Below are positions 1 through 8,329 of a DNA stretch of 64,000 nucleotides, piece after piece (the first letter of the stretch is position 1; each line of letters begins with the position of its first letter). The stretch is from positions 1 to 64,000 of the forward strand of contig JAQWOV010000025.1 in assembly GCA_029245675.1 (NCBI GenBank). Reading direction: 5' to 3'. The notes under the pieces are model-generated. The model worked only from the letters and a program-made list of their open reading frames with translations. It had not been told where the DNA came from and ran no database searches. Source of the stretch: Acidimicrobiales bacterium. GTDB taxonomy: Bacteria; Actinomycetota; Acidimicrobiia; Acidimicrobiales; MedAcidi-G1. A program made the position numbers and the translations under genes.

Positions 1-360
1 AGGGTTATTTATAAGAAATTCAATCATTTTCTCTACGTCACAAGAGTTTTCGCCAGTTCCGCCATATAAACCAGTGGAGTCTGAACTGACAGTTCCAGTT
101 GAAAGTTCTTCAGTTGGCACTTCGAGTGTGTAGTTAGCGAAAGATGGTCCGAAAGGATCAGGTCCTAAAGAGTCGTTGGGTTGATATACATAATCTGTTA
201 CTGGCGATAAGCCATCAAAATTTGCTTCGTCAGAACCTCCGCCTCTAGTAGTGGCGATAACGATTCCAGCGATAAGTGCGAGAATGACGATCACCGCAAT
301 AATTCGGGCGTCACGTCTTTCGAAAGTGTTTTTGAAGAAATCTGTAATTTTTTTGTCCAT
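1..360 (-). CDS. DUF6777-like membrane protein (N-terminal part, cut by window edge)
   Basis: An open frame reads leftwards from an ATG at 358-360 and runs off the window start after 120 codons, so only the N-terminus is visible. About 20 mostly charged residues precede one hydrophobic segment (residues about 23-41, rich in Ile/Val/Ala), which suggests a signal anchor with the rest outside. Near the edge the translation reads LYGGTGENSCD, resembling the LYGGTxxxxxCD signature of DUF6777 proteins of Actinobacteria. No function is known for that family. The next gene is divergent, with a 185-bp gap in which I see no clear regulatory element. The reading frame is solid; the family call is moderate. 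Confidence 0.7.
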   Translation of the reverse strand, partial: MDKKITDFFKNTFERRDARIIAVIVILALIAGIVIATTRGGGSDEANFDGLSPVTDYVYQPNDSLGPDPFGPSFANYTLEVPTEELSTGTVSSDSTGLYGGTGENSCDVEKMIEFLINNP

Positions 361-545
361 AACAGTGTTAACCCCGCTCCACTATTTTCTTAATTCAATG
401 AATCTCTATCTATCACGGTAGAACATTTCATAGGTGTAGATCAAAGTTTTCATGTAATTACGCTTTCTAGTGAGAATTTTTTAGAAGAGTTAGGATCTAA
501 TTGGTTTCCTTTTAAGTGCTTGTTCTAATAGATAAAGGTGAATTA

Positions 546-1130
546 GTGAATAACGAAGAGAAAGAATCTCAAAGTGGGTTGCCGGACAGATCGGGAACTT
601 CTTATAGTTCAGAATTTTTTGAAAGAAATGACTCAAGAACTCCACGGATAGTAAAATTTTTTTTATTCATCTTTCTTTTTGTCGCTTGGACAGGAAGCGC
701 CATTGGCATTTGGTGGGATATCACCCAGATACAAGAAAAGGGCATTTTTGAATTAGTAGATCCCGCATGCGACGAGGAAACCAAAGCGTTTACTAGTGAA
801 ATGTATTTGCAAATAGCCGACTTTGAGTTAGAACTCGCCGCCGACGTTCAAGCAGGGCGGATATCTCAAGCAGCAGCCGATGAGAGAATTGAAGACCTAA
901 AAGGCAGACTTGATAATTATGAAGAAGAATCAGATTGTTACCGTTCTGGAATCATTCTTATAGTAGCTGGGGCCTTCATAGTGATTTCAGTTCCATTAAC
1001 CATTGTTGCTGTAATTAGAGGTCGAAGAAAAGGAAAAACTGACTTTAGCCCACCAAACTCAAAGCGTCGGAAGAAAGAGAGCGATCCTTACAGTGACTTT
1101 GATGATTTTGATAACCCTATATTAAGTTAA
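546..1130 (+). CDS. Small two-pass membrane protein of unknown function
   Basis: The protein has a polar N-terminus, a first membrane segment (FFLFIFLFVAWTGSAIGIW), an acidic predicted-helical loop of about 75 residues with two cysteines, a second membrane segment (IILIVAGAFIVISVPLTIV) and a basic-then-acidic tail. I chose GTG 546 because AAAGGTG lies 5 nt upstream; an in-frame GTG at 516 has no such site. I do not recognise a family. The paired cysteines (PACDEE and SDCYR) flank the loop and could bridge if it faces the outside. It lies 23 bp before the epoxide-hydrolase-like gene and may share its transcript. Confidence 0.6.
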   Translation: MNNEEKESQSGLPDRSGTSYSSEFFERNDSRTPRIVKFFLFIFLFVAWTGSAIGIWWDITQIQEKGIFELVDPACDEETKAFTSEMYLQIADFELELAADVQAGRISQAAADERIEDLKGRLDNYEEESDCYRSGIILIVAGAFIVISVPLTIVAVIRGRRKGKTDFSPPNSKRRKKESDPYSDFDDFDNPILS

Positions 1131-1153
1131 CTCAACAACAGCGAGAAGAAAGA

Positions 1154-2134
1154 ATGTCTACAATCTCTAATATCAAACATCATGATGTTGATGCGTATGG
1201 TTGCCGTATCCACGTGGCGGAAACCGGTGAAGGACCACTGGTTCTTTTTGTTCATGGATTTCCTGAATCATGGTATTCATGGCGCTTTCAACTACCCGCT
1301 TTAGCTGAAGCCGGTTATCGAGCGGCAGCAATAGATGTACGCGGCTATGGATCCTCAGAAGCACCAGAAGCGATAGAAGCATACCGATTGATGGATCTTG
1401 CAGGAGATTGTGCCGGAGTAGTTGAAGCTCTTGGAGAATCAACGGCCACAATAGTTGGGCATGACTGGGGATCACCTATCGCTTCGTCAGCCGCCCAATT
1501 AAGACCAGATGTGTTTACTGCAGTGGCGCTACTTAGCGTCCCATTTTCTCCTAGAAACAGTCATCGACCCACAGACATATTTCGTTTCATTGGAGGAGAC
1601 GAAGAGTTCTATATCGAGTACTTTCAAGAACCAGGTCGTGCTGAAGCAGAAATCGCTGCCAACCCAAAACGCTGGTTAGAAGGATTCTATTTTTCTGCTT
1701 CCGGAGACCGTCCGCCATTAGGGCCCGACGAAAAACCTATGGGGCGTGTTGCACCTGGCGGCCTATTAGGAGACCGCTTTTCATTCTCAACTAAACCATT
1801 GGATTGGATGACAGAAGAAGATTTAAACTTTTACGCCGAAGAATTTGCTAAAGCAGGATTTACTGGCGGGCTTAATCGCTACCGAAACGTCGATCGAGAT
1901 TGGATTGACTTTAGAGCATGGCATGGTGCACCGATTCTTCAACCTTCATTATTTATTGGAGGAGAGAAAGACGGACCCACCATATTAGGTGCTTCAGCCA
2001 TCGCAGGATTTTCAAAGTCTCTTCCCGCTTTACATAGTTCAACAATTCTTCCAGACGTCGGACATTGGATACAACAAGAAGCAGCGGAACAAGTAAACGA
2101 GCTGCTCATCGATTTTCTTCGGACGGTGAACTGA
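1154..2134 (+). CDS. Alpha/beta hydrolase, epoxide-hydrolase-like
   Basis: The 326-residue protein has the layout of soluble epoxide hydrolases. HGFPESW (34-40) forms the oxyanion-hole region, GHDWGS (102-107) carries the nucleophile Asp104, and DVGHW near the C-terminus supplies the catalytic His304. Asp rather than Ser as nucleophile favours epoxide hydrolase or haloalkane-dehalogenase-type chemistry over esterase activity; the HGFPESW form favours epoxide hydrolase. Two lid tyrosines that would activate the epoxide are plausible but I did not place them with confidence. No signal peptide is present, so it should be cytoplasmic. The substrate is unknown. Confidence 0.85.
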   Translation: MSTISNIKHHDVDAYGCRIHVAETGEGPLVLFVHGFPESWYSWRFQLPALAEAGYRAAAIDVRGYGSSEAPEAIEAYRLMDLAGDCAGVVEALGESTATIVGHDWGSPIASSAAQLRPDVFTAVALLSVPFSPRNSHRPTDIFRFIGGDEEFYIEYFQEPGRAEAEIAANPKRWLEGFYFSASGDRPPLGPDEKPMGRVAPGGLLGDRFSFSTKPLDWMTEEDLNFYAEEFAKAGFTGGLNRYRNVDRDWIDFRAWHGAPILQPSLFIGGEKDGPTILGASAIAGFSKSLPALHSSTILPDVGHWIQQEAAEQVNELLIDFLRTVN

Positions 2135-2180
2135 CCATAGCTATTTCTCATTAAGGCTATTTCTGTTCTAGAGTTGGTGA

Positions 2181-4265
2181 ATGGTGGAAGATAAATCAGG
2201 AAAACTGACTCGTTCACTAGCTCTTCGTCATGTGTTCGCTCTCTCAACGGGAGCAATGCTTTCATCGGGACTTTTTCTACTACCAGGAATCGCTGCCGCA
2301 AAAGCTGGACCAGCAGCAATACTTGCTTATTTGATCGCAGGACTTCTTGCTGTTCCAGCAATGCTAAGTGTTTCTGAACTCTCTACGGCTTTACCAAAAG
2401 CCGGAGGGGCATACTATTTCCTCGAGCGAGCGCTTGGACCAGCGGTTGGAACAGTTGCAGGTTTTGGAACGTGGCTGTCACTTGTATTAAAAGATGCTTT
2501 TGCCATGGTTGGCATGAGTGCTTACCTCATCCTTATCTTGGATGTGAATTCAAAAAACCTTGCACTAATTTTGATCGCCTGTTTTACCTTCATCAACGTT
2601 GTCGGATCAAAAGCTAGCGCTTCACTACAACTTGTATTAGTGGCTTTTGTAATTGCAGTAATGGGATGGTTCATCGTTGATGGGCTCTTCGAAGTAAAAA
2701 CTCAAGGTATCGCTGACTCAAATCTTGAACCATTTTTCACTACAGGAGGATCAGGAGTAATGGCTGTAGTTGGTCTCGTCTTTGTTTCTTATGGCGGCTT
2801 AACAAAAGTCGCGAGTGCCGCAGAAGAAGTAGAAGACCCCTCTCTGCGGATACCTCTTGGAATGGCGGCTTCTCTAGGAGTCGCCACATTGTTATACACC
2901 CTCGGTGTACTAATAGCTATTGCCGTTTTACCACCAGAAGAATTACACCAAGACCTTGCTCCAATCCATTCTGCAGCGAAAGCTATTCTCCCACCGTTTG
3001 GCGCCGGACTTGTCGTCATAGCAGCTCTTGCAGCATTTGCTTCCGCGGTTAATGCCGGCATCCTCGCTGCGGCACGTTACCCAATGGCCATGGCCCGAGA
3101 TGGATTACTCCCGAAGAATATGGGGAAAATAAGTAAATTTGGAACCCCAGCCGTCGGGGTGATTATGACCGGCGTCGCTATAGCAATAGTCGTTTTAGTA
3201 TTTGACGCCGAAGCAATAGCGAAACTGGCAAGCGCTTTTGTTCTCTTAACTCTTGGTCTAGTGAATTTAGCTGTTCTAGTTTTAAGAGCTTCTAAAATCC
3301 AATCGTATGCACCTTCATTTCGTGCACCCTTTTATCCGTTCACTCAATTCGCTGGTTTAGCGATTTCGATTTATCTCATTTGGCAATTAGGGCCCACTCC
3401 ACAAATTTTTGTTCTTGTAGTGTCAGTAGTTGCATGGACTTGGCATCATTTCTACGCAAAAGGAAGAACAAAAAGAGCTGGGGCTATACGCCATGTTTTT
3501 GAGAGGTGGGGAAGAGAAGCCGACCGAGGGCTTGATAGAGAAATAAGCGCTGCTATGGCAGGGCATGGCTTACGCGATGCAGACAATTATACAGGCCTTA
3601 TAGCTCGAGCTTCTGTCTTATCTGTTCCAGAAGAGGCTGATATAACTGAGGCAGCAAATCGTGCTGCTGCGGTTTTGTCGCAACAAATTGGTTTAGAGAG
3701 TGAAGAGGTAACGGAACAATTTTTAGAAACTGGATCGTTATGGATTCAGCCATCAAAAGACCATCCAACGGCTACACCGGTCGCTTTTTTCGAAGACATT
3801 GAAAACGACTTCCTAGTTATTGTTCGATCAGCAAAAGGAATTCGTATCCCTTCTTCTTGGGGAGGTTCAGGTGAGCGAGTTAATGCGTTGTTCTTTCTAG
3901 CAGGAACGAATATTAATCCAGGCAGATCTCTTCGTCTTGCAGGCGAGCTAGCACAACATCTACGTGATGGAACTCAAGCGGTGGGTCAAGCTATTGATGA
4001 AGTTGGAGTCAAATCAGCTCTTTTACCAGAGGCAGCATTACGCCAATACACCATTTTCCCAGAAGGCTTGGATTCGGAACTGATTGGTAAACAAATCGGG
4101 GCTATCACGTTGTTAGAAGGAGCAGAAATAACAACAGTGATTCGAGATGGTATTCCTCTCGAAGTTCACGAAGAACTTATTATTGAATCAGATGATCAGA
4201 TAACAGTTTTGGGTCCGTTAGAAACCATGCCGTCAGTTGGTAGCCCACTTCCGGTTATTGAGTAA
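2181..4265 (+). CDS. APC-family permease with EIIA-like and TrkA-C-like cytoplasmic domains
   Basis: The first 420 or so residues are an amino-acid/polyamine/organocation permease with about 12 hydrophobic segments and the family opening SSGLFLLPGIAAAKAGPAA. The remaining 270 residues are soluble. Residues about 465-605 resemble a PTS EIIA type-2 domain, but the usual phosphorylated His is not apparent: the expected place reads HPTATPVAFFED. The last 65 residues (from DSELIGKQIGAITLLEGA to ITVLGP) resemble a TrkA-C ligand-binding domain. The likely role is amino-acid or amine transport gated by a cytoplasmic ligand; the substrate is unknown. The gene ends 7 bp from the convergent LLM gene. 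Confidence 0.85.
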   Translation: MVEDKSGKLTRSLALRHVFALSTGAMLSSGLFLLPGIAAAKAGPAAILAYLIAGLLAVPAMLSVSELSTALPKAGGAYYFLERALGPAVGTVAGFGTWLSLVLKDAFAMVGMSAYLILILDVNSKNLALILIACFTFINVVGSKASASLQLVLVAFVIAVMGWFIVDGLFEVKTQGIADSNLEPFFTTGGSGVMAVVGLVFVSYGGLTKVASAAEEVEDPSLRIPLGMAASLGVATLLYTLGVLIAIAVLPPEELHQDLAPIHSAAKAILPPFGAGLVVIAALAAFASAVNAGILAAARYPMAMARDGLLPKNMGKISKFGTPAVGVIMTGVAIAIVVLVFDAEAIAKLASAFVLLTLGLVNLAVLVLRASKIQSYAPSFRAPFYPFTQFAGLAISIYLIWQLGPTPQIFVLVVSVVAWTWHHFYAKGRTKRAGAIRHVFERWGREADRGLDREISAAMAGHGLRDADNYTGLIARASVLSVPEEADITEAANRAAAVLSQQIGLESEEVTEQFLETGSLWIQPSKDHPTATPVAFFEDIENDFLVIVRSAKGIRIPSSWGGSGERVNALFFLAGTNINPGRSLRLAGELAQHLRDGTQAVGQAIDEVGVKSALLPEAALRQYTIFPEGLDSELIGKQIGAITLLEGAEITTVIRDGIPLEVHEELIIESDDQITVLGPLETMPSVGSPLPVIE

Positions 4266-4272
4266 TCAGAGA

Positions 4273-5190
4273 CTAAGAAACCAATATTTTACGTAGTTCT
4301 GCCATTCCAGTAATTGCTTCTGACGGAGATGAAGCGATGGGAGCAATATTTAAGTCTTTCGCTCCAGATTCAATGAAAGGTTTTAACCACTGAGCGATAT
4401 CGCTGGGGGAACCAACTGGGGAGTATTTTTCAAAGAATGAAAAAGGTGTTCCATAAAAACGTTCCATAGCTGGACCAAGTACTTTTTTTCCTTCTTCGGG
4501 TGTGTCCCCAAAACCAACCCAGATTTGATAACCATGCCGCCAAGCGACGTCAACTCGGCCACTTTCTTTAGCAATTTCTTCAGATCTGTGCACTCCTGCT
4601 GAAAATCTTTCAGGAGAACACCAAGAAGCAAGCCAGCCATCACCAAATAACCCCGTCCGAGCTATCGCGGCATCAGAACGTCCGCCGATAGTGATTGGTA
4701 CTAGGGGAGAAGGAACAGGAAGGATTGAAACGTCTGGAGCAGAATAAAACTCTCCGTAGTGGTTGACTTCTTGCCCTTCAAGAAGAGGTCGTAAAACTTT
4801 CAGAGCTTCATCAGTCCGTCTACCTCGAGTAGCAGGATCTACTCCAACGGCTTCCATCTCATGGCGATCTTCGCCACCTACACCAACTCCGAAGGTAAGG
4901 CGCCCAGGGGAGAGTTCAGACAAAGTAGAGATTTGCCGTGCCACCGTAACGGGATGCCGTAACGCTAATAAATAGACACCCACATAAACGTCAAGAGTGG
5001 GCTGTAGACCTGCCAGCCACGAAACTAGAGTTAACCCGTCAATTCCGCGACCACCTTGGAAAGCGACATGATCAGCGGTAATTAAATGGTCTAGACCTGA
5101 CTCTGCAGCAGACGCCACGTAGTTGACGGCATCGTCATAAGAGGAAAACCCTGAAGGAGGGATCGATAAACCGACTCGTGGACTTTTAAT
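4273..5190 (-). CDS. LLM-class flavin-dependent (probably F420) oxidoreductase
   Basis: The family homology begins at IKSPRVGLSIPPSGF and includes LSPGRLTFGVGVGGEDRHEMEAVG and PITIGGRSDAAIARTG, typical of luciferase-like F420-dependent oxidoreductases. The start is odd. The first in-frame ATG (5311-5313) would overlap the upstream nitroreductase by 128 nt and add 41 unrelated residues. In-frame ATG, GTG or TTG codons are absent from the true N-terminal strand. The ATT at 5188-5190 overlaps the nitroreductase stop and sits where the family begins, so I place the start there. Other readings are the long ATG form or a lost start. Last gene of the four-gene minus operon. Confidence 0.75.
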   Translation of the reverse strand: MKSPRVGLSIPPSGFSSYDDAVNYVASAAESGLDHLITADHVAFQGGRGIDGLTLVSWLAGLQPTLDVYVGVYLLALRHPVTVARQISTLSELSPGRLTFGVGVGGEDRHEMEAVGVDPATRGRRTDEALKVLRPLLEGQEVNHYGEFYSAPDVSILPVPSPLVPITIGGRSDAAIARTGLFGDGWLASWCSPERFSAGVHRSEEIAKESGRVDVAWRHGYQIWVGFGDTPEEGKKVLGPAMERFYGTPFSFFEKYSPVGSPSDIAQWLKPFIESGAKDLNIAPIASSPSEAITGMAELRKILVS

Positions 5191-5854
5191 GTTCGCGATC
5201 TCGTTTCTCGCCGAAGCGGTTCCACGAAGTAATTTTGTCAGCGCTCCTATGGCGTGGCGCCACACCCCATTTACCGGTTGGGTGTCCCAAAGGTAGGAGA
5301 GCGAGTACTTCATACCGGTCCGGAATACTCAGAAGATCACGTACATCGTCTTCGTAAATTCTGTGCAAAGTCGTTAACGAAGTGCCAAGACCTAATGAAC
5401 GTGCGGCAAGCATAAAATTTTGCACCGCAGGGTAAACCGACGCATGAGTTGGACCGACTGGCATTGGACCCTCATCGTCGTGGACCGTCATATCAATTGA
5501 AGGCATTAGAACAAGCACATGGACAGGCACACGTTCAAGGTTCTCTGCCAAATGAACTGTGGCGCGGTTATTGCGCTCCCATCCTTCTCGAACTGCATCA
5601 TTTGGAAATTCTTTTGGTGCAATAACGGTTTCATAGCGTGCCCAACCCTTGCGGTAAATTTCCGCTAATTCAAAACGAAGATCAGGATCCTGCACAATAA
5701 GAAATTGATATGGCTGGATGTTGCCGCCACTTGGAGCTTGCACTGCGGCTTCAAGACAAGTCCAGATATCTTCTTCTGACACAGCTTCTTCGCTGTATCT
5801 TCTCATCGCTCGAGTGGTCATTAACCCTTCAAGCAATCCGATTTCTTTTTTCAT
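5186..5854 (-). CDS. Nitroreductase-family FMN oxidoreductase
   Basis: The 222-residue protein shows the nitroreductase fold signatures: an N-terminal RAMRRYSEE motif for FMN phosphate contacts, APSGGNIQPYQFLIV, and a late GLGTSLTT segment followed by ALLPLGHPTGKWG. Such enzymes use FMN and NAD(P)H to reduce nitro groups, quinones, enones or, in some cases, act in flavin fragmentation. The natural substrate cannot be read from sequence. It lies between an enoyl-CoA hydratase and an LLM oxidoreductase in one minus-strand operon, which suggests a role in ring or unsaturated acyl catabolism rather than detoxification alone. Confidence 0.85.
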   Translation of the reverse strand: MKKEIGLLEGLMTTRAMRRYSEEAVSEEDIWTCLEAAVQAPSGGNIQPYQFLIVQDPDLRFELAEIYRKGWARYETVIAPKEFPNDAVREGWERNNRATVHLAENLERVPVHVLVLMPSIDMTVHDDEGPMPVGPTHASVYPAVQNFMLAARSLGLGTSLTTLHRIYEDDVRDLLSIPDRYEVLALLPLGHPTGKWGVAPRHRSADKITSWNRFGEKRDREH

Positions 5855-5870
5855 GACAGTTCTTTTCTTA

Positions 5871-6659
5871 TTAGTTACCTGTGAACTTTGGTGGCCGTTT
5901 TTCTTTTATAGCCGTTAAAGCTTCTTTATGATCAGCAGACGAAAAAGTAATAGTCTCAAGAGCGGTGGAGAGGTCAAAAGCGGCACCGGCTGTTTGTTTC
6001 ACCCAAGCGTTTATCGATTGTTTCGTGTATTGAACAGCTTGAGGTGCGCCGGCGGCAAGACGTTTTGCCCAACTCAAAGCCGCTGCATGGCAAGCTTCTG
6101 GGTCAGGTGCAGATTCGGTTACTAAACCAATTCGTACTGCTTCTTCAGCAGAGATTGGATCGCCTGTTAAAAGGAAGCGTTTCGCCAGCATCGGTCCGAT
6201 AGCTAATGGCCAAGCAATCACGCCACCGTCTCCGGCAACAATTCCGACTTGGACATGCGGGTCAGCTAACCGTGCAGTCTCTGACATAACAGCAACATCT
6301 GAAAGCAAAGCGATACTTGCACCTAAACCAATAGCGTGTCCCGTTATTGCTGAAACAAGAGGTAGATGGACATCAAGAAGGTCCCAAATTAAAGATTTAC
6401 CATCAAGTCTTATTTCCGCTGACGCCCCTGGCTCACTTAACTCCGGGAACCAAGCAAAGTCTCCACCAGCAGTAAAAGCCTCTTCAGTTCCAGTCAAAAG
6501 AATCGCTCTTGCATCTCTTTCTGCTTGTAAACGAGGGAAAAGATTGGTTAATTCATGATGCATTTTCCCATCAACTTTGTTGAGAGGGTCGCCGTCTTTA
6601 TCAATAGTTACTACTAGTACATCTTCGTCGTAAGCAAAATGAAGGTATTCAAAGTCCAT
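5871..6659 (-). CDS. Enoyl-CoA hydratase/isomerase family protein
   Basis: A crotonase-fold protein of 262 residues. The oxyanion-hole motif AGGDFAWF and the second glycine-rich stretch HAIGLGASIALLSDVAV are clear, followed by VGIVAGDGGVIAWP. At the two positions where classical hydratases carry catalytic glutamates I see Gly/Asp-type residues instead, so simple 2-enoyl-CoA hydration is not assured; isomerase, hydrolase or C-C lyase activity is possible. Upstream and downstream genes on the minus strand are spaced 10-16 bp, consistent with co-transcription with the flavin enzymes. Confidence 0.85.
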   Translation of the reverse strand: MDFEYLHFAYDEDVLVVTIDKDGDPLNKVDGKMHHELTNLFPRLQAERDARAILLTGTEEAFTAGGDFAWFPELSEPGASAEIRLDGKSLIWDLLDVHLPLVSAITGHAIGLGASIALLSDVAVMSETARLADPHVQVGIVAGDGGVIAWPLAIGPMLAKRFLLTGDPISAEEAVRIGLVTESAPDPEACHAAALSWAKRLAAGAPQAVQYTKQSINAWVKQTAGAAFDLSTALETITFSSADHKEALTAIKEKRPPKFTGN

Positions 6660-6668
6660 TTATAAACC

Positions 6669-7823
6669 TCATAGCAGAGTGGTGTCAGTCTCTAGTTCTA
6701 AAGCTAGACGTCCCGTTAATTCGTATATGCGTTGTGCCACCATGGCATGAGTGGAAGATACTTGTCCATCGCGCACAAATTTTTGGAGAGGTTCTCGAAG
6801 GTATATGGCTGTCCCGCCGGCTTCACGTCCAAGCTGAACAAGAGCGTCACTGCATCTTTGGGCAGCATCACAAGCTGCAAGTCGAATGCTCCGACGATCT
6901 TCTATTGTCAATGAGTCACCTGCTGTGGCTCTTTCCCACGCAGTTCCAAGAGTATCTAATAGAAAGGATCGAGAAGATCGAGCGGTTGCTTCAGCAACAG
7001 ATAGAACGGTTTGCCCAGAAGCACGTTCAGCGAGAGTGCGACTTGATCCTTGCGGTTTTTTTAGAGTAGCGATTTCCTTAAATCTTGAAACAGCCCCGTC
7101 TAATAAACCAATAGCAACCGCAGCGACCCCAGCAGCTAAAACTCCGTAGAAAGGAAAGCGCCATTGAGGGCCATCAAGACGAGGGTTAGCGTCAGTTATT
7201 TGAACCCACCGACCTTCAGGAACGAAGGCTTCTGTGGTGCAATAATCGGTTGAACCTGATCCGGCAAGGCCAGTTACGTGCCAATTGTCAAGAAATTCAA
7301 TGTCATCAGGATCCATAAAAACAAAAGGAGCGAATAATCCATCGTCGCGTTTAATGGGTTTTCCATCTTCACCTAAAATTCGAGTTCCTCCTCCAATCCA
7401 GGTGCAGTGTTGAGATCCAGAACCCCATTCCCAAGTTCCGGTTACCGATAGGCCACCATCTACAACCTTTGCTTTACCAACCGGAGCAGCAAAACCCCCT
7501 GTACAAGAGTTACTAGGACCGTATATCAACTCACCATATTCCTCAGGTAAAAATCCAGCCAAGAGAGAAGTCGTACCAGCGATCATGACACACCACCCTG
7601 CGGCACCATCATGGCGCGCTACTTCAGCGATAGAGGTAACAGCAGTTTCTACATCAACTTCTGGCCCCCCAAAACTCGACGGAACAAATAGACGAAAAAG
7701 GCCGGCACTTTGAAGATCAGAAACAACGTCTTTAGGTAATCGCCGTTGTGTTTCAATGGCTTCGGATCGGGCCGATAGGGAAGGACCTAACGAACGAGCG
7801 TTAGCGAGAACATCAATACTCAT
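6669..7823 (-). CDS. Acyl-CoA-dehydrogenase-fold flavoprotein, probably a two-component monooxygenase oxygenase
   Basis: The 384-residue protein starts RSLGPSLSARSEAIETQRRLPKDVVSDL and contains LFRLFVPSSFGGPEVDVETAV, DGAAGWCVMIAG and GTWEWGSGSQHCTWIGGG. This is the pattern of the acyl-CoA-dehydrogenase-fold flavin monooxygenases (HsaA or DszC type) rather than true dehydrogenases, which usually have a catalytic Glu in a C-terminal YGGxGxxxE region not evident here. Such oxygenases need reduced flavin from a partner reductase; the nearby nitroreductase might supply it, which is inference. It is the first gene of the 7.8-to-4.3 kb operon. Confidence 0.8.
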   Translation of the reverse strand: MSIDVLANARSLGPSLSARSEAIETQRRLPKDVVSDLQSAGLFRLFVPSSFGGPEVDVETAVTSIAEVARHDGAAGWCVMIAGTTSLLAGFLPEEYGELIYGPSNSCTGGFAAPVGKAKVVDGGLSVTGTWEWGSGSQHCTWIGGGTRILGEDGKPIKRDDGLFAPFVFMDPDDIEFLDNWHVTGLAGSGSTDYCTTEAFVPEGRWVQITDANPRLDGPQWRFPFYGVLAAGVAAVAIGLLDGAVSRFKEIATLKKPQGSSRTLAERASGQTVLSVAEATARSSRSFLLDTLGTAWERATAGDSLTIEDRRSIRLAACDAAQRCSDALVQLGREAGGTAIYLREPLQKFVRDGQVSSTHAMVAQRIYELTGRLALELETDTTLL

Positions 7824-7886
7824 ATACGCAAACTAGATGAAGACTTTATATTCAGCCAATAGGGGAGTTGATTTTAAAATAAAGTC

Positions 7887-8318
7887 ATGAAATCATTGGG
7901 TATGAAAAAAATTTGTGCCCTACTAATCGTTCTTTTATTCGCTTCCAGCTGCTCTCAAAATAACGTCTTTTCATTAAAAGTTGGCCAATGTTTTGACGAC
8001 TCTGTTATAGGGGAAGAAGTATCCAACATTGATCTTGTTGATTGTGACGAACCACATTTAAATGAAATTTATGCAGTAGCTGAACTCCCTAACGGAGATT
8101 TCCCATTGGTATTTATTGCCGAAGATTCTGCGGAACTTTGCTATAACGCATTTGAATCTTTTGTGAGTCAAGCATATGAGTACTCAATTTATGAAGTTGG
8201 TTTTTTGCACCCCACGAAAGAAACTTGGGACGAATACGACGACCGAGAAGTTGTTTGTTATCTCTATGACATAACTGGTCAAATGAAGACAGGTACGGCA
8301 GCGAACTCCGGTCTTTAG
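7887..8318 (+). CDS. Small lipoprotein with Septum_form-like domain
   Basis: A 143-residue secreted protein. A hydrophobic leader (KKICALLIVLLFASSC) ends in a Cys that could be lipidated. The mature part reads LKVGQCFDDS, VDCDEPHLNEIYAVAELP and later two more cysteines, which matches the Septum_form pattern (VGxCF then CxxPHxxExY) seen in actinobacterial exported proteins. The molecular role of that domain is poorly known. The start may be ATG 7887 or ATG 7902; neither has a strong ribosome site. It ends 11 bp from the convergent FAD oxidoreductase gene. Confidence 0.7.
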   Translation: MKSLGMKKICALLIVLLFASSCSQNNVFSLKVGQCFDDSVIGEEVSNIDLVDCDEPHLNEIYAVAELPNGDFPLVFIAEDSAELCYNAFESFVSQAYEYSIYEVGFLHPTKETWDEYDDREVVCYLYDITGQMKTGTAANSGL

Positions 8319-8329
8319 AGCGATCTGGA

